A stretch of 64,000 nucleotides of DNA from Plantactinospora sp. KBS50 (lineage in GTDB: Bacteria > Actinomycetota > Actinomycetes > Mycobacteriales > Micromonosporaceae): assembly GCF_002285795.1 (NCBI RefSeq), contig NZ_CP022961.1, positions 2,670,001 through 2,734,000 on the forward strand, written 5' to 3'. This document shows, in pieces, positions 1-11,417 of this stretch. The notes below the pieces were generated by a model. It ran no database searches. It had not been told where the DNA came from and saw only the letters and a list, made by a program, of their open reading frames with translations. Position numbers and translations under genes: made by a program. How positions within the stretch are numbered: position 1 is the stretch's first letter; each line of letters starts with the position of its first letter.

Positions 1-1934
<1,934 letters not shown>

Positions 1935-1985
1935 CAAAGATGCTACGCGTCCACTATGCAACTCTGAACCAGCAGACACCACCCA

Positions 1986-2003
1986 CCCACCCGCGAGGGT
2001 GGG
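1986..2003 (+). other. hairpin in the 23S-5S spacer
   Basis: A perfect 7-bp stem (CCCACCC / GGGTGGG) with a GCGA tetraloop lies between 23S and 5S. It could be a processing signal for the rRNA precursor. That role is inferred from position only. Confidence 0.4.
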
Positions 2004-2038
2004 GGCCAGGGGTTGGGTTGTTTGACAGGTTTATAGAG

Positions 2039-2156
2039 TTACGGCGGTTATAGCGGTGGGGAAACGCCCGGTCACATTCCGAACCCGGAAGCTAAGCCCA
2101 CCAGCGCCGATGGTACTGCACCCGGGAGGGTGTGGGAGAGTAGGACACCGCCGGAC
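2039..2156 (+). rRNA. 5S ribosomal RNA
   Basis: This is a complete 5S rRNA of about 118 bases. The conserved loop GAACCCGGAAGCTAAGCC and the 3' segment GGGAGAGTAGGAC are present, and the first and last bases (ACGGCGGT / ACCGCCG) pair as the terminal stem. It follows 23S by about 100 bases, the usual bacterial order. Ends were chosen from the stem and are uncertain by 1-3 bases. Confidence 0.95.
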
Positions 2157-2170
2157 AGCTATTACAGTTC

Positions 2171-2201
2171 GAGGGCCGGCCCCCATCCGGGGTACGGCCC
2201 T
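2171..2201 (+). terminator. probable rRNA operon terminator hairpin
   Basis: A perfect 8-bp stem (GAGGGCCG / CGGCCCTC) follows 5S by 15 bases. There is no T-run, as is common for terminators in high-GC actinobacteria. It also separates the rRNA operon from the next gene. Confidence 0.55.
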
Positions 2202-2267
2202 CAACTGCGTTTGCCGCACGGACGGTGCGGCCAGGAACCCAAGCGCTTCACTGGAAGGACCCCCACC

Positions 2268-4815
2268 GTGACGTCAGGACCGCAGGGCGAGGATCGTCCG
2301 CGCCGATACGAGGATCGCGCCGACCGCCCCGGCCGTGGCGGCCCCGGGCGCCGGGACGACCAGACCACCCGGGCCGGCGACCGCCGCGGTGGTGACCGTC
2401 GTGAGGGCGGGTTCCGTGGCGGTGACCGTCGCGAGGGCGGTTACCAGGGCGGTGACCGTCGTGAGGGTGGTTTCCGCGGTGGTGACCGTCGTGAGGGTGG
2501 CTACCGGGACCGCCAGGACGGTGGTTTCCGTGGCGGTGACCGTCGCGAGGGTGGTTTCCGTGGTGGTGACCGTGGCTACCGTGGTGGCGACCGTCGTGAG
2601 GGTGGCTTCCGCGGCGGCGACCGTCGCGAGGGCGGTTACCAGGGCGGGGATCGCCGTGAGGGTGGCTTCCGTGGTGGTGACCGCCGGGACAGTGGCCCCC
2701 GGGACGGTGGTTACCGGGACCGTCGGGACAGCGCCCCCCGTGAGGGTGGCTTCCGCGGCGGCGACCGCCGGGAGGGCGGCTACCGGGACGGGGATCGCCG
2801 TGAGGGTGGTTACCGGGACGGGGATCGCCGTGAGGGTGGCTTCCGCGGTGGTGACCGTCGTGAGGGTGGCTACCAGGGCGGTGACCGCCGCGAGGGCGGT
2901 TTCCGTGGCGGTGACCGTCGTGAGGGTGGCTACCGTGGTGGCGACCGCCGGGACAGTGGCCCCGGGACGGTGGTTACCGGGACCGCCGGGACGGTGGCCC
3001 GCGCGACGGCGGGTTCCGCGGTGGTGACCGGGACGGTGGCTTCCGCGGCGGCGACCGCCGCGAGGGTGGCTTCCGCGGCGGTGACCGTCGCGAGGGCGGC
3101 TACCAGGGCGGGGATCGCCGTGAGGGTGGCTTCCGTGGTGGCGACCGCCGGGACAGTGGCCCCGGGACGGTGGTTACCGGGACCGTCGGGACAGCGCCCC
3201 CCGCGAGGGTGGCTTCCGCGGCGGCGACCGTCGCGAGGGCGGTTACCGGGACGGGGATCGCCGTGAGGGTGGCTTCCGCGGCGGTGACCGTCGCGAGGGC
3301 GGCTACCAGGGCGGGGATCGCCGTGAGGGTGGCTTCCGTGGTGGCGACCGCCGGGACGGTGGCCCCCGTGAGGGCGGCTACCGGGACCGGCAGGACGGTG
3401 GCTTCCGGGGCGGTGACCGCAGGGACGGTGGCCCCCGTGAGGGTGGCTACCGCGGTGGTGACCGTCGCGATCAGGGCTTCCGCGGCGGGGAACGCCGTGA
3501 GGGCGGTTACCGTGGTGGCGACCGCCGGGACAGCGGCCCCCGCGAGGGCGGCTACCGGGACCGCCGGCACGACGAGCGGCGCGAGAGCGGGTACGCCGCC
3601 CGGGGAGACCGGAGCGAGCGGAACCGGGACGATCGCCCTGCCGAGCGGGACGAGCGGGCGAAGGGTCCGGAGCTGCCGGAGGAGATCAAAGCCAGCGACC
3701 TCGACGGAGACGTACGCGCCGAACTGCTCGGCATGGCCAAGCCGGTCGCCGAGACGGTGGCGCGGCACCTGGTCGCGGCCGGACAGCTCATCGACGAGGA
3801 GCCCGCGGAGGCCCTGGCGCACGCGCTCGCGGCTCGCCGGCTCGCCTCCCGGGTCGCGGCCGTTCGCGAGGCGGTGGGACTCGCCGCCTACCACAGCGGC
3901 GAGTGGCAGACCGCCATCGCCGAGCTGCGGACGTACCACCGGATGAGCGGACGGCAGACGCACCTTGCGGTGATCGCGGACAGCGAGCGGGCGCTGGGCC
4001 GGCCCGAGCGGGCCGTCGACCTCTACCGGGGCGCGGACCGCGCCACGCTCGACCAGGTCGGCGCCATCGAGCTGCTCATCGTGGCCGCCGGGGCGCGCGC
4101 CGACATGGGCCAGGGGGACGCCGCCGTGGCGATGCTCCAGGTCCGGGAACTCACCGCCGAGCCGGCCCAACCGTGGACGGCCCGGCTGCGGTACGCGTAC
4201 GCCGATGCGCTGCTCGGGGTCGGTCGGCGGGACGAGGCGCGGGAGTGGTTCGCCCGCGCGGCCGACGTCGACGAGGAGTCGGAGACGGACGCCGCCGAGC
4301 GGCTGCTCGAACTCGACGGCGTGGTGCTGGACGACGACAGCGACGACGAGCTTGACGGCGACGCCGACGGTGAGGTCGACCGCGACGGCGAGACTGGCGC
4401 CGACGCCGTCCGGGACGCCGATGTCGACATCGATGCCGACGCCGTCGACCACGACTACGACGATGACGATGACGATGACGACGACGATGAAGACGACGAA
4501 TACGACGATGACGCGTACGACGATGACGATGACGCCGGGACCGACCTCGACGCCGCCGGCTACGTCGATGACGCCGTCGACGTCGACGGTACCGACGATG
4601 ACGACGACGGTGCTGACGAGGACGATGACGACCTGGATGGCGACGTCGACGCCGGGACGGTCGAGGCGGTCGAGACCGACGCGACCGTGAGCACGGGTCC
4701 CGACTCCACCGGCGCCGTCCCGGCCGGCCGGGACGAAGACGGTCCCGCCGCCGGCACCGACCCGGACGAGCCCACCGCCGCGGCGGACCGGTCCGACGGG
4801 TCCGCGGCGCGGTGA
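2268..4815 (+). CDS. TPR protein with RGG-like repeat N-terminus and acidic tail (two frame breaks)
   Basis: Function is unknown; the middle part resembles the tetratricopeptide protein found at this place in actinobacteria (Rv1691-like). The GTG start follows GGAAGGA. Restored length is 849 residues: a repetitive arginine/glycine/aspartate region (about residues 20-440, units such as [10 protein letters not shown]), a helical TPR-like region (about 470-690) and a very Asp-rich tail. The frame breaks twice, at CCCC runs 2960-2963 and 3160-3163. Sister repeats read CCCCC at the same place (for example 2696-2700), and adding one C at each restores a single frame from the GTG to the stop. The stop overlaps the next gene's GTG. 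The opposite charge of the two ends suggests nucleic-acid binding or self-association, which is inference. Confidence 0.8.
2386..3567 (+). repeat. degenerate tandem repeats encoding GGDRREGG[FY]RG
   Basis: A unit of about 30 bases built on GGTGGTGACCGTCGTGAGGG recurs many times, sometimes in larger duplicated blocks. One block around 2900-3000 reappears around 3110-3210 almost unchanged, including the shortened C run. The repeats are coding and in register with one frame, not an intergenic array. Such repeats are prone to copy-number change and to assembly error. Confidence 0.9.
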
Positions 4816-5974
4816 CCGCCCCCGGCGCGGACCGGCTGGCCGACGGGTACGCCCTGATCGTCTTCGATCTCGACGGCGTGGTGTACCTGATCGACCGGCC
4901 GATCGCCGGTGCCGCGGACGCGGTCGGCGGCCTGCATTCGGCGGGCGTGGCCGTCACCTACGTCACCAACAACGCGTCCCGGCGTTCGGCCGAGGTGGCC
5001 GAACTGCTCACCGGGATGGGGTACCTGCCCGTCCGGAGGAGGTGCTCACCTCCGCGGGCGCCGCCGCGGCGCTGTTGGCGCAGCGGCTGCCGGCCGCCGC
5101 GCCGGTCCTGGTGGTCGGGGCGGACGCGCTGCGCGCCGAGGTCGCGGCCGTCGGGCTGACCCCGGTCGACGGGGCCGATGCCGCACCGGCCGCCGTGGTG
5201 CAGGGTTACGGCCCCGAGGTGGGCTGGCGGGAGCTGGCCGAGGCGGCGGTCGCGGTGCGGGCCGGCGCGCTCTGGGTGGCCACCAACACCGACCGGACGC
5301 TACCCAGCCCGCGTGGGCCGCTGCCCGGCAACGGCTCGCTGGTGGCCGTCCTGCGTACCGCGCTCGACCGCGATCCCGACGTGATCGTGGGCAAGCCGGA
5401 GCCGGCCCTGTTCGGCACGGCCGCGGCCCGGGCCGACGGCCCGGTGCTGGCCGTCGGCGACCGGCTGGACACCGACATCGAGGGAGCCCGGCGCGCCGGG
5501 CTGGACAGCCTGCTCGTGCTCACCGGGGTGAGCACGGTGGCCGACCTGTTGCTGTGCTCCCCGTCGGCCCGGCCGACGTACGTCGCGCCGGACCTCGGCG
5601 GCCTGCTCGACCCCGACCGGGTGGTGCGGCTGCCCGCACCCGGCCCGGACGCCGGCGCCGGCGACCGACCCGGCCGCCCGGACGGGGCTGCCGACGGAGC
5701 CGGTGCCCCGGATGCCGATCGACCCGGTGCCTCGGCCCCGGACGCCGACCGGGCCGGTCCGCGGGACGGCGGCTGGCGGGTGAGTGTCGCGGACGGTACG
5801 GCGCGGCTTGCCGGCTCGGGTCGCCCGCTGGACGCGTTGCGGGAGCTGTGCGCCGCGTCCTGGGCCGGTTCGCCGATCAGCGTCGTGCGGCCCGAGGGCG
5901 AGGACGCGGCGCGGGCGGTGGCGGAGCTGGGTCTGCCGGGACCGGCGGACGCGCCCGCGCCTTCCGGGAGCTGA
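4812..5974 (+). CDS. HAD-superfamily class IIA (NagD-like) phosphatase, one frame break
   Basis: This is a predicted sugar- or nucleotide-phosphate phosphatase of the haloacid dehalogenase fold. Visible motifs are the nucleophile loop FDLDGVVY, the cap-side TNNASRRS, the lysine motif VGKPEPALF and the acidic motif VGDRLDTDIEGARRAG. The GTG overlaps the upstream stop. The frame shifts in the GGGG run after GGGAT near 5019-5022. One more G gives GMGVPARPEEVLTSAG and joins both halves into 387 residues. After the phosphatase domain there is a Pro/Asp-rich linker and a short C-terminal segment (RVSVADGTARLAG). The position matches Rv1692 beside tlyA in mycobacteria. Confidence 0.85.
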
Positions 5975-5980
5975 AGGTCA

Positions 5981-6045
5981 ACTCATCTTCGGGGAAGTCG
6001 GGGGGTCCGCACCACCGGGACACCCCAACTTCGCCGAAGACGAGT
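5981..6045. terminator. bidirectional terminator
   Basis: A long imperfect inverted repeat has arms 5981-6008 and 6017-6045 (ACTCRTCTTCGG-GAAGT-GGGG-GTCC) and an 8-base loop. It lies between two convergent genes and can serve both. Confidence 0.75.
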
Positions 6046-6056
6046 CGATCATGGCT

Positions 6057-6395
6057 CTAGAGCAGCTTGCGCAGCTTCAACAGGTCGAACGGGTTGGCGC
6101 TGATCGCGATCCGGCGCGCGGCGAGCGCCTTCGGCACGTCCAGCTCACCGCGGACCAGCGCGAGCAGGTCGTCGCTGGTGGTGCTGAGCGCCACCTTCGC
6201 CTGCGGATCGTCGCCGTCGGTCAGGTCGATGAGCCGCCCGTCGCGCAGCCGTCCGTGGAAGGCGGTCTTCAGGTCGGTGATGCGGCAGGCCAGGGTGCGG
6301 TCCAGGTTCACCCGGTCGCGGACCCGGTCGGCATTGGCATCCAGCCGCGCCGCGAGGTCGTGCAACGCCTGCCGGCACTCGTCAACGCTGGCCAA
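6057..6395 (-). CDS. SCP2 sterol-binding-like protein
   Basis: This is a small protein of 112 residues with the pattern of SCP2/sterol-carrier domains (RVNLDRTLACRITDLKTAFH, then alternating strands ending in LKLRKLL). In bacteria such stand-alone domains bind lipids; the ligand is unknown. The TTG start at 6395 is chosen because GGAGGGG lies about 9 bases upstream and the conserved part begins there (ASVDECRQAL). A longer reading upstream to 6542 adds a non-conserved leader. It is transcribed alone and convergent with the HAD gene. Confidence 0.75.
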   Translation of the reverse strand: MASVDECRQALHDLAARLDANADRVRDRVNLDRTLACRITDLKTAFHGRLRDGRLIDLTDGDDPQAKVALSTTSDDLLALVRGELDVPKALAARRIAISANPFDLLKLRKLL

Positions 6396-6540
6396 CCGCC
6401 CGCTCCCCTCCGTCGGACCCACCCGCCGCTCGCGTGGTGGGACGCCACGATCACTAACCGGCACCGTACCGCACCCGAACGGCGGCGCACGCCCGGTAGC
6501 GTGACAGCCGGAGCAGACGTCATCGCGAGAGGATTCGGGC

Positions 6541-7230
6541 ATGCAGGACGCATGGCGGGCCTACCTGGAAATGGCCCTCGGGTTGACCGAGTCGTCCCGG
6601 CGGCGGGCCGAGACGGCGGTGCGCCGGGTGGTCGGCCAGGGCGGGGCGACCGCGACACAGTTGCAGTCGCTGGCCGAGGAGCTGTTCTCCGCGGGGATGG
6701 CCAACCGCGAGGCGTTGTCCAAGCTTGTCCGCTTCGAGGTGGACCGGGCCCTGGGCGCGGTGGGGCTCGCCACGGCGGAGGAGGTCGCCGAGCTGACGGC
6801 CCGGATCCACCAGCTCGAACGGGAACTGCGGGACGCGCGGGGCACCGCGGTGGCGCCGGCGGCGAGCGCGATGACGCCGCAGACGGCGGCCCCGAGCACC
6901 GTGGCGAAGAAGGCCGTGGCAAAGAAGGCGGTCGCGAAGAAGGCGGTCGCCAAGACCACCGTGGCGAAGAAGGCCGTGGCGAAGAAGGCGGTCGCCAAGA
7001 AGGCCGTGGCGAAGAAGGTGGCTCCGGCCGAGGCGCCGGGCGCGCCGACCGGCGAGGCGGGTGGCCCGCCGGCCAGCACGCCGCCGGGCAACGCGCAGCC
7101 AGGGAACACGCCGCCGGCCGCCGCGCAGCCGGGCAACACCCCGCCGGGGACCAAGCGCGTCGCCGCGAAGAAGCTTCCGGCCACGCCCGAGCGCCGGGCC
7201 GCGGCCCGGCGGCAGCCGCCGGCGGCCTGA
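6541..7230 (+). CDS. phasin-like protein with Lys/Ala-rich repeat tail
   Basis: The N-terminal 100 residues are helical and amphipathic, with a C-terminal coiled-coil heptad pattern (VAELTARIHQLERELRDA), as in PhaF/phasin-type granule-associated proteins. Residues about 120-160 are tandem VAKKA units like the DNA-binding tails of histone H1-like proteins and PhaF. A Pro/Gly-rich stretch and a basic end (KRVAAKKLPATPERR) follow. The length is 229 residues. A role in binding granules or DNA is inference. It starts a run of genes leading to tlyA, and its promoter must lie in the short gap shared with the divergent SCP2 gene. Confidence 0.7.
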   Translation: MQDAWRAYLEMALGLTESSRRRAETAVRRVVGQGGATATQLQSLAEELFSAGMANREALSKLVRFEVDRALGAVGLATAEEVAELTARIHQLERELRDARGTAVAPAASAMTPQTAAPSTVAKKAVAKKAVAKKAVAKTTVAKKAVAKKAVAKKAVAKKVAPAEAPGAPTGEAGGPPASTPPGNAQPGNTPPAAAQPGNTPPGTKRVAAKKLPATPERRAAARRQPPAA

Positions 7231-7268
7231 CCAGCACAGCAGAGGGTCTGACCAGCACAGCAGAGGGG
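7227..7268 (+). repeat. two tandem 21-bp repeats before a start codon
   Basis: CTGACCAGCACAGCAGAGGGT occurs twice head to tail across the stop of the phasin-like gene. The second copy ends just before the next GTG and supplies its AGAGGGG ribosome-binding site. The duplication therefore doubled the upstream signal. Confidence 0.85.
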
Positions 7269-7273
7269 TAGCC

Positions 7274-7708
7274 GTGAACACCGACCTTTCCGCAGCGGAT
7301 CCCACGGGACCGCGGCCCAGCCCGCCCCCGCGACCCGGCCCGCCGCCGTCCCCCCGTCCCGGGCCACCGCCTCCGCGGCCCGGCCCGCCGCCGGCGCCGT
7401 CCCCCGGCCCGGCACCATCGGGGTCGGCACCATCGGGGTCGGCGCCATTGCCGCTGCCCGGCCCGCCGTCCGCGGGCCGACCGGGGCCGGCCCCGCGGCC
7501 CGGTGCGCCGGAATCCGGCCGGGTACCCTTCGCTGGCGACGTCTCCGCTTCGGGGGGCGAGGGCGGTCAGCCCCGTCACCCGGCCGTGGACGCCGCGCTG
7601 CAAGGCATCGCCAACGCGGCCGAACTGTCCCCGGCGGACCAGATCGCCCAGTACGAGGCCGCGCTGCACGTCCTGCAGGAGACCCTGGCCGGCATCGACC
7701 AGGGTTGA
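7274..7708 (+). CDS. proline-rich protein of unknown function
   Basis: The protein has 144 residues. The first 100 are Pro/Gly/Arg-rich and of low complexity. The last 45 are helical and look conserved (HPAVDAALQGIANAAELSP, then IAQYEAALHVLQETLAGID). A short protein with only this helical part lies at the same place in mycobacteria (Rv1693). The GTG start follows AGAGGGG. It is probably co-transcribed with tlyA, which starts 26 bases after its stop. Confidence 0.75.
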   Translation: MNTDLSAADPTGPRPSPPPRPGPPPSPRPGPPPPRPGPPPAPSPGPAPSGSAPSGSAPLPLPGPPSAGRPGPAPRPGAPESGRVPFAGDVSASGGEGGQPRHPAVDAALQGIANAAELSPADQIAQYEAALHVLQETLAGIDQG

Positions 7709-7734
7709 CCCGTACCCCCGGAGAGTTCCGCATC

Positions 7735-8568
7735 ATGGCACGTCGTACCCGGCTGGATGCCGAACTGGTCCGTCGCGGGCTGGCCCGGTCGCGCGAGCAG
7801 GCGGCGGCGCTGGTCGATGCGGGGCGGGTCCAGGTGCGCGGGCAGCAGGCGCGCAAGGTGGCCGCCATGGTCGACCCGGCCGACCCGGTCCGGGTCCTCG
7901 GCGAGGACCCGAGCAGCGAGTACGTGTCCCGGGGCGGGCACAAGCTGGCCGGGGCGCTGGCCGCGTTCGGCCCCGCGGGCCTGGTGGTGGCCGGGCGGCG
8001 CTGCCTGGACGCCGGCGCCTCCACCGGTGGCTTCACCGACGTGCTGCTGCGGGCCGGCGCCGCCGAGGTGGTGGCGGTGGACGTCGGATACGGCCAACTC
8101 GCCTGGTCGCTGCGTGGCGACACGCGGGTTCGGGTCTTCGAGCGGACGAACGTGCGTACCCTCGGGGCCGGGACGATCGGCGGGCCGGTGCAGCTCACGG
8201 TCGCGGACCTGTCGTTCATCTCGCTGCGCCTGGTGCTGCCGGCGCTGGCCGCCTGCACCGTCCCGGATGGTGATCTTGCGTTGATGGTGAAGCCCCAGTT
8301 CGAGGTGGGTCGGGAGCGGGTCGGCGCCGGCGGCGTGGTCCGGGATCCGGGGTTGCGCGCCGAGGCGGTCCTCGACGTGGCCGCCGCGGCCGCCGACCTC
8401 GGGCTCGGCCTGGCCGGGGTGGTGGCCAGCCCGCTGCCGGGTCCGAGCGGAAACGTCGAATTCTTCGTATGGTTGCGCCGCGGCGCACCGGCCGCGGACC
8501 CTGACCGGGTACGCGCGGTCGTGGCGGCCGGGGTGGGCGACCCCGGCGCGACGACACAGGAGGCGTGA
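7735..8568 (+). CDS. tlyA: TlyA-type rRNA 2'-O-methyltransferase
   Basis: TlyA methylates ribose 2'-hydroxyls in 16S and 23S rRNA and makes ribosomes sensitive to capreomycin in mycobacteria. Here an N-terminal S4 RNA-binding domain (SREQAAALVDAGRVQVRGQ, residues about 18-60) precedes an FtsJ-like methyltransferase with the SAM motif LDAGASTGGFTDVLL (about residue 92) and a VADLSFISL motif. The length is 277 residues. The ATG follows GGAGAG; an upstream GTG at 7705 is less likely. It is followed by nadK and recN as in other actinobacteria. Confidence 0.95.
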   Translation: MARRTRLDAELVRRGLARSREQAAALVDAGRVQVRGQQARKVAAMVDPADPVRVLGEDPSSEYVSRGGHKLAGALAAFGPAGLVVAGRRCLDAGASTGGFTDVLLRAGAAEVVAVDVGYGQLAWSLRGDTRVRVFERTNVRTLGAGTIGGPVQLTVADLSFISLRLVLPALAACTVPDGDLALMVKPQFEVGRERVGAGGVVRDPGLRAEAVLDVAAAAADLGLGLAGVVASPLPGPSGNVEFFVWLRRGAPAADPDRVRAVVAAGVGDPGATTQEA

Positions 8569-8593
8569 TGGCTGCGACGACGAGGGGGACCCG

Positions 8594-9478
8594 GTGGGTC
8601 GGACCGCACTGCTGGTGACGCACACCGGCCGGCGGCGCAACACCGAGCACGCCCGCGCGGTCGCGGCCGACCTGATCGAGGCCGGGTTCGAGGTGCGGGT
8701 GGTCGCCGAGGAGGCCGAGGACCTGGAACTGCCGGGGGTGCTGCCGGTCGGTGGCGTCGCCGCGGCCGAGGGCGCCGAGATCGTGTTCGCGCTGGGTGGG
8801 GACGGCACGTTCCTGCGCGCCGCGGAACTGGCCCGCCCGGCCGGCGCGCCGCTGCTGGGGATCAACCTCGGCAAGGTCGGCTTCCTCGCGGAGGCCGAGA
8901 TCGGCGACCTGGACCAGGCGGTCCGGGACGTGGTGGAGCGCGACTACACGGTGGACAGCCGGCTCACCCTCGACGTGCGGGCCGAGTTCGACGGGGGGCC
9001 GCCGATCGAGTCGTGGGCGCTCAACGAGGTGAGCGTGGAGAAGGGCGAGCGGGCCCAGATGCTGGAGCTGCTCGTCGACGTGGACGGTCGGCCGCTGTCG
9101 CGGTACGGCTGCGACGGCGTGGTCTGCGCCACCCCCACCGGCTCCACCGCGTACGCCTTCTCGGCCGGCGGCCCGGTGGTGTGGCCCGAGGTGGAGGCGC
9201 TGCTGCTGGTGCCGATCAGCGCGCACGCCCTGTTCAGCCGGCCGCTGGTCACCGCGCCCACGTCCACGTTCGTGATCACGGTGGATCCGTTCACGACCCT
9301 GGCCGTGCTGTGCTGCGACGGCCGGCGGGTGTACGACCTGCCGCCCGGCGCCCGGGTGAGCGTGCAGCGCGGCAGTCTGCCGGTGCGGATCGTGCGGCTG
9401 CGGCCCCGGCCGTTCACCGACCGGTTGGTGGCCAAGTTCGGGCTGCCGGTGCAGGGTTGGCGCGGCAACCGGCGCTGA
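8594..9478 (+). CDS. nadK: NAD kinase
   Basis: NAD kinase phosphorylates NAD to NADP with ATP or polyphosphate. The family signature GGDGTFLRAAEL is at about residue 73, and the second signature ATPTGSTAYAFSAGGP is present. The length is 294 residues. The start is uncertain. GTG 8594 gives GRTALLVTHTGRRR. A better ribosome-binding site (GGAGG) precedes ATG 8568, which overlaps the tlyA stop, but that ATG is out of frame unless the GGGGG run near 8582 has lost one G. Confidence 0.93.
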   Translation: MGRTALLVTHTGRRRNTEHARAVAADLIEAGFEVRVVAEEAEDLELPGVLPVGGVAAAEGAEIVFALGGDGTFLRAAELARPAGAPLLGINLGKVGFLAEAEIGDLDQAVRDVVERDYTVDSRLTLDVRAEFDGGPPIESWALNEVSVEKGERAQMLELLVDVDGRPLSRYGCDGVVCATPTGSTAYAFSAGGPVVWPEVEALLLVPISAHALFSRPLVTAPTSTFVITVDPFTTLAVLCCDGRRVYDLPPGARVSVQRGSLPVRIVRLRPRPFTDRLVAKFGLPVQGWRGNRR

Positions 9479-9528
9479 CCGTTTGCCGAGTGGTCAAGTG
9501 TCGGCGACCGCTACTACTGTCGGTGGCT

Positions 9529-11286
9529 GTGTTGGACGAGCTTCGCATCACCGGACTGGGCGTCATCGAGGACACGACTCTGCCGTTGACCGGCGGCATG
9601 AACGTCATCACCGGCGAGACCGGCGCGGGCAAGACCATGGTGGTGACCGGTCTCGGGCTGCTGTTCGGCGGCCGCGCGGACGCCGGTCGGGTCCGGGCGC
9701 AACCGGGGCGGGCGGTGGTGGAGGGCCGGCTGCGGCTGGCCGAGCCGATGGCCACCAGCGTGCACACCCGGGTCGGTGACGCCGGCGGCGAGCCCGACGA
9801 CGACGGGTCGCTGCTGCTGAGCCGGACGGTCAGCGTGGAGGGCCGGTCCCGGGCACACGTCGGTGGCCGCAGCATGCCGGTGGCGATGCTCGCCGAGATC
9901 GGCGAGCAGGTGGTGGCGGTGCACGGCCAGTCCGACCAGCTGCGGCTGCTGCGCCCGGCCGAGCAGCGGGCCGCGCTGGACCGGTTCGCCGGCCCGGAAC
10001 ACGAGAAGCTGTTGGCGGCCGTGCGGGACGCGTTCCACCAGTGGCGGCGGATCGAGGACGACCTGGCCGACCGGCGGCGCAACGCCCGGGAACGCAACCA
10101 GGAGGCCGACCTGCTCCGGCTGGGGCTGGACGAGATCAGCCGGGTGGATCCGCAGCCGGGCGAGGACGACGACCTCAAGCAGGAGGCGCAGCGCCTGGAG
10201 CACGCCGAGGGGCTGCGCACCGCGGCCCAGTTGGCGTACCAGTGTGTGACCGGCTCGGGGGAGCCGGTGGACGAGGCGCCGGACGCCACCGCGCTGCTGG
10301 GCACGGCCCGGCGCACCCTGGAGGCGCAGTCGGGCGTGGACCAGGCGCTCGGCGAACTCGCGCTGCGGTTGGAGGAGGCCGCGACGCTGGTGACCGACGT
10401 CTCGGCCGAGCTGTCGGCGTACCTGGCGGCGCTGGACGCGGACCCGGCCCGGTTGCAGGCCGTCTACGAGCGCCGCGCCGTGCTGCGCGGACTGACCCGC
10501 AAGTACGCCGACGACGTGGCCGGGGTGATCGCCTGGGCCGACCGGGCCCGCGCCCGGCTGTCCGAGCTGGACACCTCGGACGAGCTGCTGGATGAGCTGG
10601 ACCGGGAGCGGCAGCGGCTGGCCGGTGAGGTGGCCGAGCTGTCCGGCCGGCTGTCGGCGTCGCGCCGGGAGGCGGCCGCGCGGTTCGCCGATCAGGTGAC
10701 CGTGGAGCTGGCCGGGCTGGCGATGCCGCACGCCCGGATCGAGGTGGCGGTGCTGCCGCGTACCCCCGGGCGGGGTGAGCCGACCCTGGTGGTCGACGGC
10801 GCGGAGGTCGGCGTGGCCCCGGAGGGGGTGGACGAGGTCGAGCTGCGGCTGCTGGCGCACCCGGGTGCGCCCTCGCTGCCGTTGCAGCGCGGCGCCTCCG
10901 GCGGTGAGCTGTCCCGGGTGATGCTGGCGATCGAGGTGGTCTTCGCCGGCTCGGGTGGCCCGCCGACGCTGGTCTTCGACGAGGTGGACGCGGGCGTGGG
11001 CGGCCAGGCGGCGGTGGAGATCGGCCGGCGGCTGGCCAGGCTGGCCCGCAGTCACCAGGTCCTGGTGGTCACCCACCTGCCCCAGGTCGCGGCGTTCGCC
11101 GATCGGCATCTGGTGGTGGCCAAGGACACCGGGGGAGCGGTCACCACCAGCGGGGTGCACGTGGTGGAGGACACCGAACGGGCCCGGGAGCTGGCCCGGA
11201 TGCTGGCGGGTTTGCCGGATTCCGACCTGGGTATCGCTCATGCGGAGGAACTGTTGGCCGTGGCGGCCCGGGAGCGACGCCCGTAG
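9529..11286 (+). CDS. recN: DNA repair protein RecN
   Basis: RecN is an SMC-like ATPase acting at DNA double-strand breaks. The Walker A motif GETGAGKTM is near residue 28, two long coiled-coil arms lie between about 160 and 360, and the ABC signature SGGELSRVMLAIE and Walker B LVFDEVDAGVGG are near the C-terminus. The length of 585 residues is normal. The start is set at GTG 9529 because the family begins with LDELRITGLGVI. I see no palindromic SOS box upstream. Confidence 0.95.
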   Translation: MLDELRITGLGVIEDTTLPLTGGMNVITGETGAGKTMVVTGLGLLFGGRADAGRVRAQPGRAVVEGRLRLAEPMATSVHTRVGDAGGEPDDDGSLLLSRTVSVEGRSRAHVGGRSMPVAMLAEIGEQVVAVHGQSDQLRLLRPAEQRAALDRFAGPEHEKLLAAVRDAFHQWRRIEDDLADRRRNARERNQEADLLRLGLDEISRVDPQPGEDDDLKQEAQRLEHAEGLRTAAQLAYQCVTGSGEPVDEAPDATALLGTARRTLEAQSGVDQALGELALRLEEAATLVTDVSAELSAYLAALDADPARLQAVYERRAVLRGLTRKYADDVAGVIAWADRARARLSELDTSDELLDELDRERQRLAGEVAELSGRLSASRREAAARFADQVTVELAGLAMPHARIEVAVLPRTPGRGEPTLVVDGAEVGVAPEGVDEVELRLLAHPGAPSLPLQRGASGGELSRVMLAIEVVFAGSGGPPTLVFDEVDAGVGGQAAVEIGRRLARLARSHQVLVVTHLPQVAAFADRHLVVAKDTGGAVTTSGVHVVEDTERARELARMLAGLPDSDLGIAHAEELLAVAARERRP

Positions 11287-11417
11287 GGCGCGTGACCCCG
11301 CCCACCTTGTGACCTGAGTCATATTCGTGCCCGGATCGACCGGTTCACCGCCTGGCGGGGTCCCGATCGGGGCATGTCGGCGCGGGAAACTCGGTTTCGC
11401 ATGCCAGGATGGGGGCG

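Noticed and set aside
2960-3163. Programmed frameshifting in the repeat protein
   Set aside because: There is no slippery heptamer with a downstream structure, and the two sites are simply short copies of a CCCCC run seen in sister repeats.
2386-3567. Regular repeats that could suggest a CRISPR array
   Set aside because: The units are degenerate, contiguous and coding (GGDRREGG); there are no unique spacers.
3100-4452. 450-residue minus-strand frame opposite the TPR gene
   Set aside because: It is a GC-bias shadow; the + strand has the TPR pattern, a ribosome-binding site and operon overlap.
9480-9528. SOS (LexA) box upstream of recN
   Set aside because: No palindrome of the actinobacterial type is found in the short gap.
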